In this document: positions 17,650 to 26,078 of the stretch, one piece after another
Layout: each line of letters begins with the position of its first letter
Numbering within the stretch: position 1 is the stretch's first letter
NCBI RefSeq assembly: GCF_006715095.1
Contig: NZ_VFMO01000001.1
Location: 2,232,001-2,296,000, forward strand
DNA: 64,000 nucleotides
Reading direction: 5' to 3'
DNA from: Yimella lutea
Lineage (GTDB): Bacteria; Actinomycetota; Actinomycetes; Actinomycetales; Dermatophilaceae
Notes under the pieces: model-generated
What the model was told of the DNA's origin: nothing
Seen by the model: the letters and a program-made list of their open reading frames with translations, nothing else
The model's database searches: none
Program-made: the position numbers and the translations under genes

Positions 17650-17681
17650 GGCGCGGCCCGGGATCGCTCCCGGACCGCGCC
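17650..17681 (-). terminator. Hairpin terminator after the His-rich small gene
   Basis: GGCGCGG-C-CCGGGA and TCCCGG-A-CCGCGCC form a long stem with one internal mismatch and a four-base loop. It lies 13 bases past the stop of the small gene at 17695. Confidence 0.65.
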
Positions 17682-17694
17682 CATCGTGCGTCGC

Positions 17695-17877
17695 TCAGAC
17701 GTGCTGCGCCTGCTTGCGCGGCTCGTCGTGGTGACCACCGTCGTACGCGTGACCGTGGTGGTCGTCGTCGAGCATGGTGGTCTCGTCGAACGGGTCCTCA
17801 CCGGTCAGTGCCCGCTTCGTCTGCGCCTTGTCCAGACCACCGGTCCACTGACCGACTCGATCAAGGTCTGAACTCAA
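17695..17877 (-). CDS. Small acidic, His-rich protein coupled to a monooxygenase gene
   Basis: A 60-residue product not recognised as a known family. It has a WTGGLDKAQTKRALTGEDPF segment and a C-terminal region rich in Asp and His (DDDHHGHAYDGGHHDE) that could bind metal ions. Third codon positions are almost all G or C, as in real genes here. The likely start is TTG at 17877, overlapping the TGA of the upstream monooxygenase as TTGA. No other start precedes the conserved-looking part, and the frame further upstream is only a shadow of the monooxygenase gene. The start codon is inferred. Confidence 0.6.
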   Translation of the reverse strand: MSSDLDRVGQWTGGLDKAQTKRALTGEDPFDETTMLDDDHHGHAYDGGHHDEPRKQAQHV

Positions 17878-18191
17878 TCCACCGACATCTCGCCGAGCTT
17901 GCTCCACCCCTCGACCTTCGTGTTCACGATGTCCGGGGTGCGCTGCAGGTACTTCGGCAACTCGGCGGTGGCCTTCTTGAAGTGGTCGCTCTGCACGTGC
18001 TTCGCGCCGGCGTCGTCGTCCTCGAACGCTTCGATGAGGATGTATTCGTTCGGGTCGTCGAGGCACCGCGACCAGCGGAAGAACAGGCAGCCGTCCTCGG
18101 CGTTGCATGCCTCGGTGAACTCCTTGGCCAGCTGCGGCCAGTCGTCGGCGTGCTCGGGCTTCACAGGGAACTTGGCGGTGATGAAGATCAA
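17874..18191 (-). CDS. Antibiotic biosynthesis monooxygenase-like (YgiN-type) protein
   Basis: 105 residues forming a single ABM ferredoxin-like domain: MIFITAKFPVKPEH, then CLFFRWSRCLDDPNEYILIE and an HVQSDHF motif matching the conserved H-x-x-S-x-H-F of the family. Members such as YgiN act as cofactor-free quinol monooxygenases or heme-degrading enzymes, and many are uncharacterised. The stop codon overlaps the start of the small His-rich gene, so both are probably made from one mRNA. Confidence 0.8.
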   Translation of the reverse strand: MIFITAKFPVKPEHADDWPQLAKEFTEACNAEDGCLFFRWSRCLDDPNEYILIEAFEDDDAGAKHVQSDHFKKATAELPKYLQRTPDIVNTKVEGWSKLGEMSVD

Positions 18192-18302
18192 GGCGTCTCC
18201 TTGGGTCGTTTCAGGTACGAGTCCAGCCTCTCAAACGGCAGGACGGGATGGCAGGTGTGTGCAACGCTGATTTATAAAGGACTCAAGCAGATCGTCGATA
18301 GC

Positions 18303-18476
18303 GTGGCAACGTGTTCCAAGGGACTTGTTTCTCCTCACGTTCTCGCGGGCGGCGCGGGAGCGGGGCTTACGCCGGAAAGAAAGTTCTCGCCATGGTTTGT
18401 CTCGGGTGTCGTTCTACTGATCGTCGGACTGTCGGTGTTTACCCGAGCCGTCATGGTGTTCTTCAGCAATGAATGA
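18303..18476 (+). CDS. Putative small single-pass membrane protein
   Basis: 57 residues with a GTG start at 18303. After a Gly/Ala-rich N-terminus and the charged TPERKFSP comes one clear membrane segment, WFVSGVVLLIVGLSVFTRAV, and the protein ends MVFFSNE. The hydrophobic frame is far more protein-like than the overlapping frames. The gene ends 15 bp before plsC on the same strand. No family was recognised and the start codon is uncertain. Confidence 0.45.
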   Translation: MATCSKGLVSPHVLAGGAGAGLTPERKFSPWFVSGVVLLIVGLSVFTRAVMVFFSNE

Positions 18477-18491
18477 GGCTGGGAGGGCGTA

Positions 18492-19175
18492 ATGGGACAG
18501 AAGAAGCCGCTGCTGCTGCGCGCCAAGGACGCGGCGGGGTTCGCGCTGGTCTGGTCGCTCGCGAAAGTGGCCCACCGCGTGCGGTACACCCGGTCCGACG
18601 ACATCCCGGGCGAAGGCCCGGTGATCATCGTCGCGAACCACATGACGATGAGTGAGCCACTCGCCGTTGCTCGAATGGTGATCGGGCACAGTCGTTTTCC
18701 GCACTTCCTCGCGATGCGTGAGGTGTTTTCCTGGCCGGTGGTCGGGTGGCTCGCCCGGGCGACCGGTCAGATTCCCGTCGCACGCGGATCCGCGAACGCC
18801 GCTGCAGCTCTGGACGAGGCCGGGCGCCGTCTCGACCTCGGGCAGGTCGTGGTGCTCTACCCCGAGGGACGGCTCACCACCGAACCCGATCGGATGCCGG
18901 GACCGGCCCGAACAGGCGCTGCACGGCTCGCATTGAAGCATCCCGAAGCGCCGGTCTTCCCGGTCGGGCTCTGGGGCCCGAAGCAGGGGACCGAGCACCT
19001 CTGGCACCGCCACTCGGCCCATTTCAGTGTCGGGCCGCGGATCGACCTGAGCGTGTTCGCCGGACGGACCGACGACCAGGCGGCGCGTGAAGCGACCGAC
19101 CTGATCATGGCCGCCATCCGCACCGAGGTGCTCAACGCGAAGGCCCAGCACGCCGTCCGGCACGACGAGAGGTAG
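18492..19175 (+). CDS. plsC: 1-acyl-sn-glycerol-3-phosphate acyltransferase family protein
   Basis: 227 residues of the PlsC/LPLAT family. Motif I reads NHMTMSEP, so the usual HX4D has become HX4E. Motif II-like TGQIPVARGS and motif III LYPEGRLT follow, then PVFPVGLWG. The family transfers an acyl chain from acyl-CoA or acyl-ACP to lysophosphatidic acid at the inner face of the membrane. The conservative Asp-to-Glu change in the catalytic dyad might alter activity or mark a different acceptor. The ATG follows GGGAGG. Confidence 0.83.
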   Translation: MGQKKPLLLRAKDAAGFALVWSLAKVAHRVRYTRSDDIPGEGPVIIVANHMTMSEPLAVARMVIGHSRFPHFLAMREVFSWPVVGWLARATGQIPVARGSANAAAALDEAGRRLDLGQVVVLYPEGRLTTEPDRMPGPARTGAARLALKHPEAPVFPVGLWGPKQGTEHLWHRHSAHFSVGPRIDLSVFAGRTDDQAAREATDLIMAAIRTEVLNAKAQHAVRHDER

Positions 19176-19360
19176 CGGTTCAGCCCCGTCGCATCCAGCT
19201 GCGGCGATCCTCCGATCGGGGGTCGTGAACGACAGCGGAGTCGTCCGCAAGACGCCTGACGCTGCGAGTGTCCGGTTTTTAGGCCGGCCATTGCGGTGCG
19301 TCCCCCTTCGAGAAACCGACCTCTCGGGCCTGTACCTGATGCCCCGGGCTTGCGTGCAGT

Positions 19361-21739
19361 TCAGCCATCTTCCCTGACCACGTCCTGCGGATTCTTGTCC
19401 GGACGCCAGCCGCGCCAGGCGGGGTGGCGCAGCCGGTCGGTGGCTGTCCACTCACCGAAAGTCACCTCACCGACCTCGCTGGGTCGCACCCACTTGGCAT
19501 CCTTGGCGTCGGCGCGAGGCACGTCGTCGAGCGCGGGAGTCTTGCGTTCCAGTCGCTCCAGGCGCTTCTTGATCTCGGCCAGCTGCTTGGCGTTGAACCC
19601 GGTGCCGACACGTCCGACGTAGGTGAGTCCGTCGTCCCCGTTGACGGCCAAGAGCAACGAGCCGATCGTGTTCGCACGACTGCCCGCACCGGGTTTCCAA
19701 CCGACGACGATCACCTCCTGCATTCGCTGGTTCTTGATCTTCAACCACGTCCCCGCGCGCTTGCCCTGCTGATAAACGCCGTCGATGGTCTTGGCGATCA
19801 CCCCTTCGAGTTTCAGGTCCTTGCTGACCTTCAACGCTGCCTCTGCGTCCGAACCCAAAGTCACTGGCACGTGGATGTATTCGCCGTCCAGCGTGAGTGC
19901 TTCCAGTGCCTTTCGACGCTCCGAGTACGGCGTCCGGAGCAGGGATTCGCCGTCGAGGTACAGCAGATCGAACACCATGTAGTGCGCCTTCGATCCACCC
20001 GCACCGTGATTCTGCAGGCTGCCGAAATTTGACCTGCCGTCCTCGTCGAGCGCGACGATCTCGCCGTCGAGCACCGCGGTGTGGCCATCGAGGAGCGAAC
20101 CCAGTTCGGCGAGTTCGGGATAGGTGCGGGTGAAATCCTTGCCGTTGCGGCTGCGCAGCGACGCCTGACCGCCGGTGACCTCGGCGATCGCGCGGTAGCC
20201 GTCCCATTTCGTCTCGAACACCCAGTCACGTGTGCCGAGGTCGTCGTCCGAACCGACACTCGCGAGCATCGCCTCGAAGCGCGGCAACTTCTGGTCGGTC
20301 GTGGAATCGGAGGTGCCGGTCGTGGCCTGGCTGTCGGCTGGTTCGAGCTCCATGCGGTGCATCAGCCAGTTCTTGTCGTCGCCGCCCATCTTGGTATGGA
20401 CGATCGCGAACTTCACGGGCTCTCCGCCCAAGCCTCCGTCGGGACGCCCGTGCAGGACAGCGATCACTTCCTTGTCATCGCGCCACTTCTCGCACTCGTA
20501 GGTGCCGGCGTCCCAGATCTTCACCTCACCGCCGCCGTACTGACCCTGCGGGATCGTGCCCTCGAAGCTGCCGTACTCCAGCGGATGGTCCTCGGTCATG
20601 ACCGCGAGGTGGTTGTCCTTCGGGTCGTCCGGTGGCCCCTTGGGCACCGCCCACGACACCAGCACGCCGTCCCGTTCGAGCCGGAAGTCGTAGTGCAGGC
20701 GGCTGGCGTGATGCTCCTGGATGACGAACGACTTTCCTTCGCCGGCAACGGGGGACGCCTCGGGCACCGGTTCCGGTGTCTTGGCCTGATCCCGCATGCT
20801 CCGGTACTTCGTCAGCCGATCCTTTGCGGTGCGCGAGACGCGTTCGTCCTTGTCCAGCAGCACTTGCATCGGATCGCCGATGGAGGCAAGACGCTGCAGT
20901 ACCTGCGGCGGCGTGAGTTGCTCCAGGGAGGCGGTGAGTTCGTTCCACTCGCGAGGGACAGCGACATACGGGTGATCCCGTCCGCGCAAGGAGTACGGCG
21001 CGACAGCCGTCTTGTTGCCGTTGTTCTCGCTCCAGTCGATGAGCACCCGGCCGCCGCGAACGTCCTTGCGCATGTTGCTGACCACCAGATCCGGGTGTTC
21101 TTTCTCCAGAGCCTCGGCGAGCGCCTTGGCCACCTCGGTGACCTGTGCTGCCGTGTGCTTGCCGTCCAATCCGGCGTACAGGTGAATACCCTTGCTGCCG
21201 CTGGTGACCGGCACCGACGTCAGCTTCATTCCGTCCAGCAGTTCCTTGCAGAGGTGGGCGACCTCGATGCATTCTGCGATGCCGGCACCCTCGCCCGGGT
21301 CGAGGTCGAGAATCATCCGGTCAGGGTTCTGATGCCCGCCGCGCGGACCGACCTTCCACTGCGGGACGTGGATCTCCAGACTCGCCAGCTGGGCCAGCCA
21401 GATCAGGGTGGCTTCGTCGTCGACAAGTGGGTAGGTCGACGCGCGATGGCGATGCTCCAAAGACACCGTGGCGACCCAGTCCGGCGTCGACGCGGGGTCG
21501 AGGTTCTTGTGGAAGAACGCGTCCCTCGGCTCGTCAGCTGTACCCACACCGTTGACCCAGCGCTTGCGTGTCGCCGGTCGGCGCGACGCATGCGCGACGA
21601 ACCACGGGGCCACCTGGCGGTAGTAGTCGATGACGTCGCCCTTGGTCGTGCCGGTCTCGGGGTACATCACCTTGTCGAGGTTGGTCACCTTGATCTCGTG
21701 ACCGCCGACCTCGATCGCGGTCTGTTCGCTCTTGGCCAT
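19361..21739 (-). CDS. ligD: Multifunctional non-homologous end-joining protein LigD
   Basis: 792 residues in the order primase/polymerase, phosphoesterase, ligase, as in Mycobacterium. The N-terminal domain (about 1-300) carries the metal-binding DLDPGEG. The central phosphoesterase has HHASRLHYDFRLERDG with the His, Asp and Arg residues. The ligase domain has the nucleotidyl-lysine motif ETKWDGYRA, then DGEIVAL and EGVIAK. It fills, trims and seals double-strand breaks together with Ku. No ku gene is present in the window. The plus-strand frames through this gene are antisense shadows. Confidence 0.95.
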   Translation of the reverse strand: MAKSEQTAIEVGGHEIKVTNLDKVMYPETGTTKGDVIDYYRQVAPWFVAHASRRPATRKRWVNGVGTADEPRDAFFHKNLDPASTPDWVATVSLEHRHRASTYPLVDDEATLIWLAQLASLEIHVPQWKVGPRGGHQNPDRMILDLDPGEGAGIAECIEVAHLCKELLDGMKLTSVPVTSGSKGIHLYAGLDGKHTAAQVTEVAKALAEALEKEHPDLVVSNMRKDVRGGRVLIDWSENNGNKTAVAPYSLRGRDHPYVAVPREWNELTASLEQLTPPQVLQRLASIGDPMQVLLDKDERVSRTAKDRLTKYRSMRDQAKTPEPVPEASPVAGEGKSFVIQEHHASRLHYDFRLERDGVLVSWAVPKGPPDDPKDNHLAVMTEDHPLEYGSFEGTIPQGQYGGGEVKIWDAGTYECEKWRDDKEVIAVLHGRPDGGLGGEPVKFAIVHTKMGGDDKNWLMHRMELEPADSQATTGTSDSTTDQKLPRFEAMLASVGSDDDLGTRDWVFETKWDGYRAIAEVTGGQASLRSRNGKDFTRTYPELAELGSLLDGHTAVLDGEIVALDEDGRSNFGSLQNHGAGGSKAHYMVFDLLYLDGESLLRTPYSERRKALEALTLDGEYIHVPVTLGSDAEAALKVSKDLKLEGVIAKTIDGVYQQGKRAGTWLKIKNQRMQEVIVVGWKPGAGSRANTIGSLLLAVNGDDGLTYVGRVGTGFNAKQLAEIKKRLERLERKTPALDDVPRADAKDAKWVRPSEVGEVTFGEWTATDRLRHPAWRGWRPDKNPQDVVREDG

Positions 21740-21847
21740 GTCGTCAGTCTGGCCACTTGCGAAGCTCGGCGGTCACGAAACCGTCACCCGACGTCCGTGC
21801 GGTGCCAGTCTGTTCACACCGAACCACGACCGACGGAGGCATCTGCA

Positions 21848-22849
21848 ATGAAGCGCATCGGCTATTTCCTTTCGTGCGAGGAGTATTCGCCCGAGCAGTT
21901 GGTCGAGCAGGCACGTCTGGCGCAGGAGGCCGGGTTCGACGCGCTGTGGATCAGCGATCACTTCCACCCGTGGACCGATGCGCAGGGTGAGTCGCCGTTC
22001 GTGTGGTCGATGATCGGTGCCATCAGCCAGGTCTGTGATCTACCGATCACGACGGCGGTCACCTGCCCGACGGTTCGGATCCATCCCGCGATCATCGCCC
22101 AGGCAGCAGCCACCAGTGCCCTGCTCACCGGCGGGCGCTTCACCCTCGGTGTGGGCAGTGGCGAGGCGCTCAACGAGCACATCCTGGGCGACGTCTGGCC
22201 GCACGCCGACGTCCGGCTGGACATGCTGGAGGAGGCCGTGGGCCTCATCCGCGAGTTGTGGACCGGCGAGGTGGTGTCACACGAGGGGCCGTACTACACG
22301 GTCGACACCGCCCGCATCTATTCCGTGCCAAACAGCCCGCCGCCGATCTACGTGAGTGCGTTCGGTCCGAAGGCGCTCGAGCTCGCGAGCCGCATCGGCG
22401 ACGGATTCATCACCACGCAGCCCGATGCGGAAAGCGTGAAGAAGTTCCGGAAGGCAAAGGGCGCGAAGGCGCCGACGCAGGCGGGCTTCAAGGTGGCGTG
22501 GGGCAAGAACCGGGATGCCGCGATCGATGCCGCCTTCGGGATCTGGCCCAACGCGGCAGTGCCGGGGGAGTTGTCCCAGGTGCTGCCGAGTCCGAAGCAC
22601 TTCGAGCAGGCTGCGGAGTTGGTGACCCGGGAGAAGTTCGCCGAGAACGGCGCGTTCGGTCCCGATGCCCGCGAGCACGTCCAGGCGTTCGAGCCGTTCG
22701 TCGACGCCGGCTTCGACGACATCTACGTCGCGAACATGGGGCCGGACTACCGAGAGATGATCAAGGCGTACGGCACCGATGTATTGCCCGAACTGCGCCG
22801 AAAGCGTTCGCCGAAGAAGGCATCTGCGGCCAAGGACGAGAAGAAGTAG
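21848..22849 (+). CDS. F420-dependent oxidoreductase, glucose-6-phosphate dehydrogenase-like LLM family
   Basis: 333 residues. It begins MKRIGYFLSCEEYSPEQLVE and has DALWISDHFHPW, TTAVTCPTVRIHPAIIAQAA and GVGSGEALNEHILG, matching the F420-dependent LLM group that includes Fgd. The active-site His is in SDHFHPW. The long Lys-rich C-terminal tail (RKRSPKKASAAKDEKK) is unusual. The substrate is unknown; true glucose-6-phosphate dehydrogenase activity is only one possibility. GGAGG lies seven bases before the ATG. It points to F420 use by this organism. Confidence 0.83.
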   Translation: MKRIGYFLSCEEYSPEQLVEQARLAQEAGFDALWISDHFHPWTDAQGESPFVWSMIGAISQVCDLPITTAVTCPTVRIHPAIIAQAAATSALLTGGRFTLGVGSGEALNEHILGDVWPHADVRLDMLEEAVGLIRELWTGEVVSHEGPYYTVDTARIYSVPNSPPPIYVSAFGPKALELASRIGDGFITTQPDAESVKKFRKAKGAKAPTQAGFKVAWGKNRDAAIDAAFGIWPNAAVPGELSQVLPSPKHFEQAAELVTREKFAENGAFGPDAREHVQAFEPFVDAGFDDIYVANMGPDYREMIKAYGTDVLPELRRKRSPKKASAAKDEKK

Positions 22850-22904
22850 GCGGGGAGCCCATGGCCGAAGCCCCTTGAGTCGGTTGGGTGGGCGGTCCAG
22901 CCTC

Positions 22905-23693
22905 TCACGGGTGCCCGCGGCGAGCGGTGAACGCGGCGACGATCGCGACCAGGTCGCCTGGCATCTGTTGCGGGAGGCCGTGCGCGCCGTCAGGCACGGT
23001 GACGACGTTGCCGTTCGCTGCCGCGGCCAGTTCGTCGCACCATCTGCGACTGGAGACCCGGTCGGCGGAACCACGCACGACGAGCACTCGTGTGTGGACG
23101 TCGTTCATGACGTCGGACGCCGGGCGTCCGGCTTCGGTGTTGAATCCGGCGAGCACCCGAGGGTTCGAGCGGAGGTAGTCGAACGCGGCCTGAGCGAAGA
23201 CCCGCGGTGCCTCGGCCGGAACGCCCTTCACCAACGCGCCGACATGGTTGCGCATCCTGGGCCACCGATCATCCGGCGAGGGGGAGACCAGGATGATCGA
23301 AGTGACGAGGTCGGCGCGCTGCGCCGCGAGGCGGGCCGCGGTGATGGCCCCGAGGGAATGGCCCACGACGTCGACCGGGCCGCGCTCGAGGTGGTCGAGC
23401 CATGCCGCCACATGCTGCGCCTGCGCGTCGGCGTCCATCCGGTGCGGCAATCGCGCGCTTCGTCCGCAACCGGGCGGATCGATCACCAGAATCGGTCGAT
23501 CGAGCGGGTGCCGGTCGAGGAACCAACGGAAGGCATGCCACGACATCGACAGGCCGGGGATCAATACCAGCGGACGCGTGTGGGGTCGACCGGGTCGCTC
23601 CACCCAGGCGGTCATGACGCCATTCACCGGTTCGCGCCGACGAGTCAGCCCGTCGTCACGGATTCGCCTGGTGGGTAATGGGATCGGCACCAT
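22905..23693 (-). CDS. Alpha/beta hydrolase
   Basis: 262 residues with the alpha/beta hydrolase fold: an oxyanion-region LIPGLSMSW, DPPGCGRSA, the nucleophile elbow GHSLGAIT with catalytic Ser, a VVRGSADRV strand preceding the acid, and the catalytic His in DGAHGLPQQ. The substrate is unknown. The ATG at 23693 was chosen; the frame extends 24 codons upstream, but that part crosses the divergent gene's region and lacks hydrolase character. Confidence 0.8.
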   Translation of the reverse strand: MVPIPLPTRRIRDDGLTRRREPVNGVMTAWVERPGRPHTRPLVLIPGLSMSWHAFRWFLDRHPLDRPILVIDPPGCGRSARLPHRMDADAQAQHVAAWLDHLERGPVDVVGHSLGAITAARLAAQRADLVTSIILVSPSPDDRWPRMRNHVGALVKGVPAEAPRVFAQAAFDYLRSNPRVLAGFNTEAGRPASDVMNDVHTRVLVVRGSADRVSSRRWCDELAAAANGNVVTVPDGAHGLPQQMPGDLVAIVAAFTARRGHP

Positions 23694-23804
23694 CCTGAGT
23701 CTGTCACGGAAGGCCACCTGATCGGGGGTGGTGCGGTGACCATCCACATGCAAACGTGGCCGCACCCGGGCGGACTCCCGTTCGCCCTTACCGAGGAGGT
23801 TCTC

Positions 23805-24068
23805 ATGACCGACCAGACCGGCAAGCCGAACGACTCCGAGCAGGACGCTGCGACCGATGCAGCGCAGAACGTCGTCGACGACGTGACGTCATACGAATAC
23901 AGCGGCGATAAGGACCGCATCGAACACAAGCTGGACGAGGGCCTGGACCAGGCCGGTGTCGAACTCGACTCGGCCGAGAAGAAGCGCGTGGTGCAGGACA
24001 TCGACGCGCTCAAGGACGATGAGGGTGCCGGCACCCCGGACGTCGAGCGGGCACGTCCCAAGGAGTGA
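23805..24068 (+). CDS. Small acidic hydrophilic protein, unknown function
   Basis: 87 residues, rich in Asp, Glu and Lys, with no Cys, no hydrophobic segment and no recognised domain. The part SYEYSGDKDRIEHKLDEGLD looks helical, and the sequence is likely intrinsically flexible. GAGGAGG lies seven bases before the ATG at 23805, a strong ribosome-binding site that sets the start; an upstream in-frame ATG at 23736 is less likely. An APC permease gene follows 78 bp downstream. Confidence 0.7.
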   Translation: MTDQTGKPNDSEQDAATDAAQNVVDDVTSYEYSGDKDRIEHKLDEGLDQAGVELDSAEKKRVVQDIDALKDDEGAGTPDVERARPKE

Positions 24069-24146
24069 TTGCGCGGCCCCACGGCGCGGGTTCTGTCATC
24101 CTCGTACCGTGAGTGTCCCTTGGACCAATCGCGTCGAAGGCGTGCG

Positions 24147-25382
24147 ATGACGGCATCCGCACCGCTTGCCCGGCGCTTGGGCACGGCAGATGCGGTGGTC
24201 GTCGGACTGTCGGCCATGCTCGGCGCCGGTGTGTTCTCCGCGTACGCGCCCGCGGCCGCGTCCGCAGGTTCGCTGCTGCTGGTCGCTCTCGCGATCGCGG
24301 CCTTCGTCGCCTTCTGCAACGCCGTCGCGTCGGCGCAGCTCGCCGCGGCGTATCCCTCGTCGGGCGGCACCTACCTGTTCGGACGCGAGGTGTTGGGGCC
24401 TTGGTGGGGGTTCGTCGCAGGGTGGGGTTTCGTCATCGGGAAGACGGCGTCCTGTGCCGCGATGGCGATGACGTTCGCGTACTACCTCTTCCCCGACACC
24501 TCAGTGCTGCAACGACTTTCAGCCGCTGTAGCCGTAGTGGCCCTCACTGCTCTGAACCTGCGGGGCATCACCCGGACTGTGGTCGCCGCGAAGGTGCTGG
24601 TGACCATCACCGTCCTGGTGCTTGTGTTCTTCGTGGTGCTGGTGGGTACCCGTGAGAGCGTCGTGCCGAACGCCGCCCTTGCGTCCGCCGAGCCCTACGG
24701 AGTGCTCCAGGCAGCGGGTCTGCTGTTCTTCGCGTTCGCCGGGTATGCGCGGATCGCGACCCTCGCCGAGGAGGTACGCCGCCCGGAGATGATCGGTCGC
24801 GCCATCCTCATCGCCTTCTCAGTGGCGGTCACGTTGTACGCGGTGATCGGCGTGGTGTCGGTGAAGGTGCTCGGGTCATCCCTTGCTGCGGCGGATGCTC
24901 CGCTGATGAGCGCGGTGGACGCCGTCGGCGCCTCGTGGGCCGGCCCGATCGTGCGGTGCGGTGCCGTTGCCGCCAGCCTGGGAGCGCTTCTCGCGCTGAT
25001 CGCAGGGGTTTCCCGGACGATGCTTGCGATGGCGCGCGAGCGTGATCTTCCGAGTCCTTTCGCCACGGTCGACGAGCGGCACCAGGTCCCTGCCGCCGCG
25101 CAGATCGCGGTGGGGGTCGTCGTGGTGCTGCTGGTGCTGCTCGCCGACCTGCGGGGAGCTATCGGCTTCTCGTCGTTCGGGGTGCTCACCTACTACTTCG
25201 TGACCAACGCATCCGCTTTTCGTCAGCCTTGCGGGCAACGGCGTTGGCCGCGTGCATTCAACATCCTCGGCATGGCGGGCTGCGCCGTGCTGGTGGCCAC
25301 GCTGCCCTGGCAAGCGGTCGCACTCGGCGCCCTGGTGCTGGCCGGCGGCGTGCTCGGACGTGCTGCCCTGCGTCGCCCATGA
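24147..25382 (+). CDS. APC family amino acid/polyamine permease
   Basis: 411 residues with about 11-12 hydrophobic segments. The N-terminal VVVGLSAMLGAGVFSAYAPA is the consensus first helix of amino acid-polyamine-organocation transporters, with the G-G-F substrate-binding unwound region. FAFAGYARIATLAEEVRRPE is the conserved helix 6-7 loop, and SRTMLAMARERDLPS follows helix 8. The substrate is unknown. The ATG at 24147 begins directly before helix 1; in-frame starts farther upstream have no support. Confidence 0.83.
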   Translation: MTASAPLARRLGTADAVVVGLSAMLGAGVFSAYAPAAASAGSLLLVALAIAAFVAFCNAVASAQLAAAYPSSGGTYLFGREVLGPWWGFVAGWGFVIGKTASCAAMAMTFAYYLFPDTSVLQRLSAAVAVVALTALNLRGITRTVVAAKVLVTITVLVLVFFVVLVGTRESVVPNAALASAEPYGVLQAAGLLFFAFAGYARIATLAEEVRRPEMIGRAILIAFSVAVTLYAVIGVVSVKVLGSSLAAADAPLMSAVDAVGASWAGPIVRCGAVAASLGALLALIAGVSRTMLAMARERDLPSPFATVDERHQVPAAAQIAVGVVVVLLVLLADLRGAIGFSSFGVLTYYFVTNASAFRQPCGQRRWPRAFNILGMAGCAVLVATLPWQAVALGALVLAGGVLGRAALRRP

Positions 25383-25399
25383 CGGCAGCCCTGACGACA

Positions 25400-25435
25400 C
25401 CGAGGGCCCACCACCTCGCGGTGACGGGCCCTCGG
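25400..25435. terminator. Strong bidirectional terminator
   Basis: CCGAGGGCCC and GGGCCCTCGG form a perfect ten-bp stem between the convergent permease and DUF3618 genes. A short internal hairpin sits in the loop. Confidence 0.8.
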
Positions 25436-25451
25436 TCTCGGCTGAGTTCGA

Positions 25452-26078
25452 TCAGGTCAGCGACGTGTCGTCACGCTGCTGGTGCTGTTGAACGTTGTCC
25501 TTCGACTCCTGGGCGCTGTCCTTGACGTCCGTAGCGGCCTGCTGGCCTTCGGACTTCACTGTCTGGGCAGCGTCCTGGGCGGTCTGCTTGACGCTTTCGA
25601 CTGCGTCCTGCGCCGGCTCCTTGAGGTTCTGAGCCGACTCCTTCGCGAGTGACTGCGCTTCGGACACGACGGGCTGCGCCTTGTCCTTGGCCTGCTGTGC
25701 CAGGTCGCGTTCCTTCTGCGACGCCGGCATCAGCGAGCCGACGAGCCAGCCTGCGCCCAGCGCGATGAGCCCAGCGGCCAGGGGGTTGCCCTGGGCCTTG
25801 CGCTTTGCCTGCTGGGGCAGCTCACCGGCGCGGTCGCCGACATGCGAGACACGATCGCCCACGCCCGGACCGTTGCCGGTGTGCTCGTCGCGGAAGTCCT
25901 CTGCAGTGCCCATGACCTTGTCCTTCAATCCGGCGGCGGTGCCCGTCACCTTGTCGACCTGGCGGCGGGCGATATTGCCCGGCGTCACGGCCTCACCGAG
26001 GGCGTTGACGTTCTGACTGAGGTTGGAGCGCGTCTGCTGGATTTCCTGACGCAGCTGCTCCGGGTCGTTGTTGCTCAT
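25452..26078 (-). CDS. DUF3618 domain protein with amphipathic repeats
   Basis: 208 residues. The N-terminal PEQLRQEIQQTRSNLSQNVN is the DUF3618 signature (EIE-TR-L-TVD-L-like). A hydrophobic stretch NPLAAGLIALGAGWLVGSL follows at about residues 97-116. The C-terminal third is a run of 11-residue-like Lys/Ala/Gln repeats (AKDKAQPVVSEAQSLAKESA and onward) resembling apolipoprotein or LEA helices. It is probably membrane-associated. It overlaps the holin-like gene by four bases and is last in a three-gene operon. Confidence 0.75.
   Translation of the reverse strand: MSNNDPEQLRQEIQQTRSNLSQNVNALGEAVTPGNIARRQVDKVTGTAAGLKDKVMGTAEDFRDEHTGNGPGVGDRVSHVGDRAGELPQQAKRKAQGNPLAAGLIALGAGWLVGSLMPASQKERDLAQQAKDKAQPVVSEAQSLAKESAQNLKEPAQDAVESVKQTAQDAAQTVKSEGQQAATDVKDSAQESKDNVQQHQQRDDTSLT

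Noticed and set aside
20081..22849. A 922-codon plus-strand frame
   Set aside because: Most of it is antisense to ligD. Only the part from 21848, the F420-dependent oxidoreductase, is protein-like.
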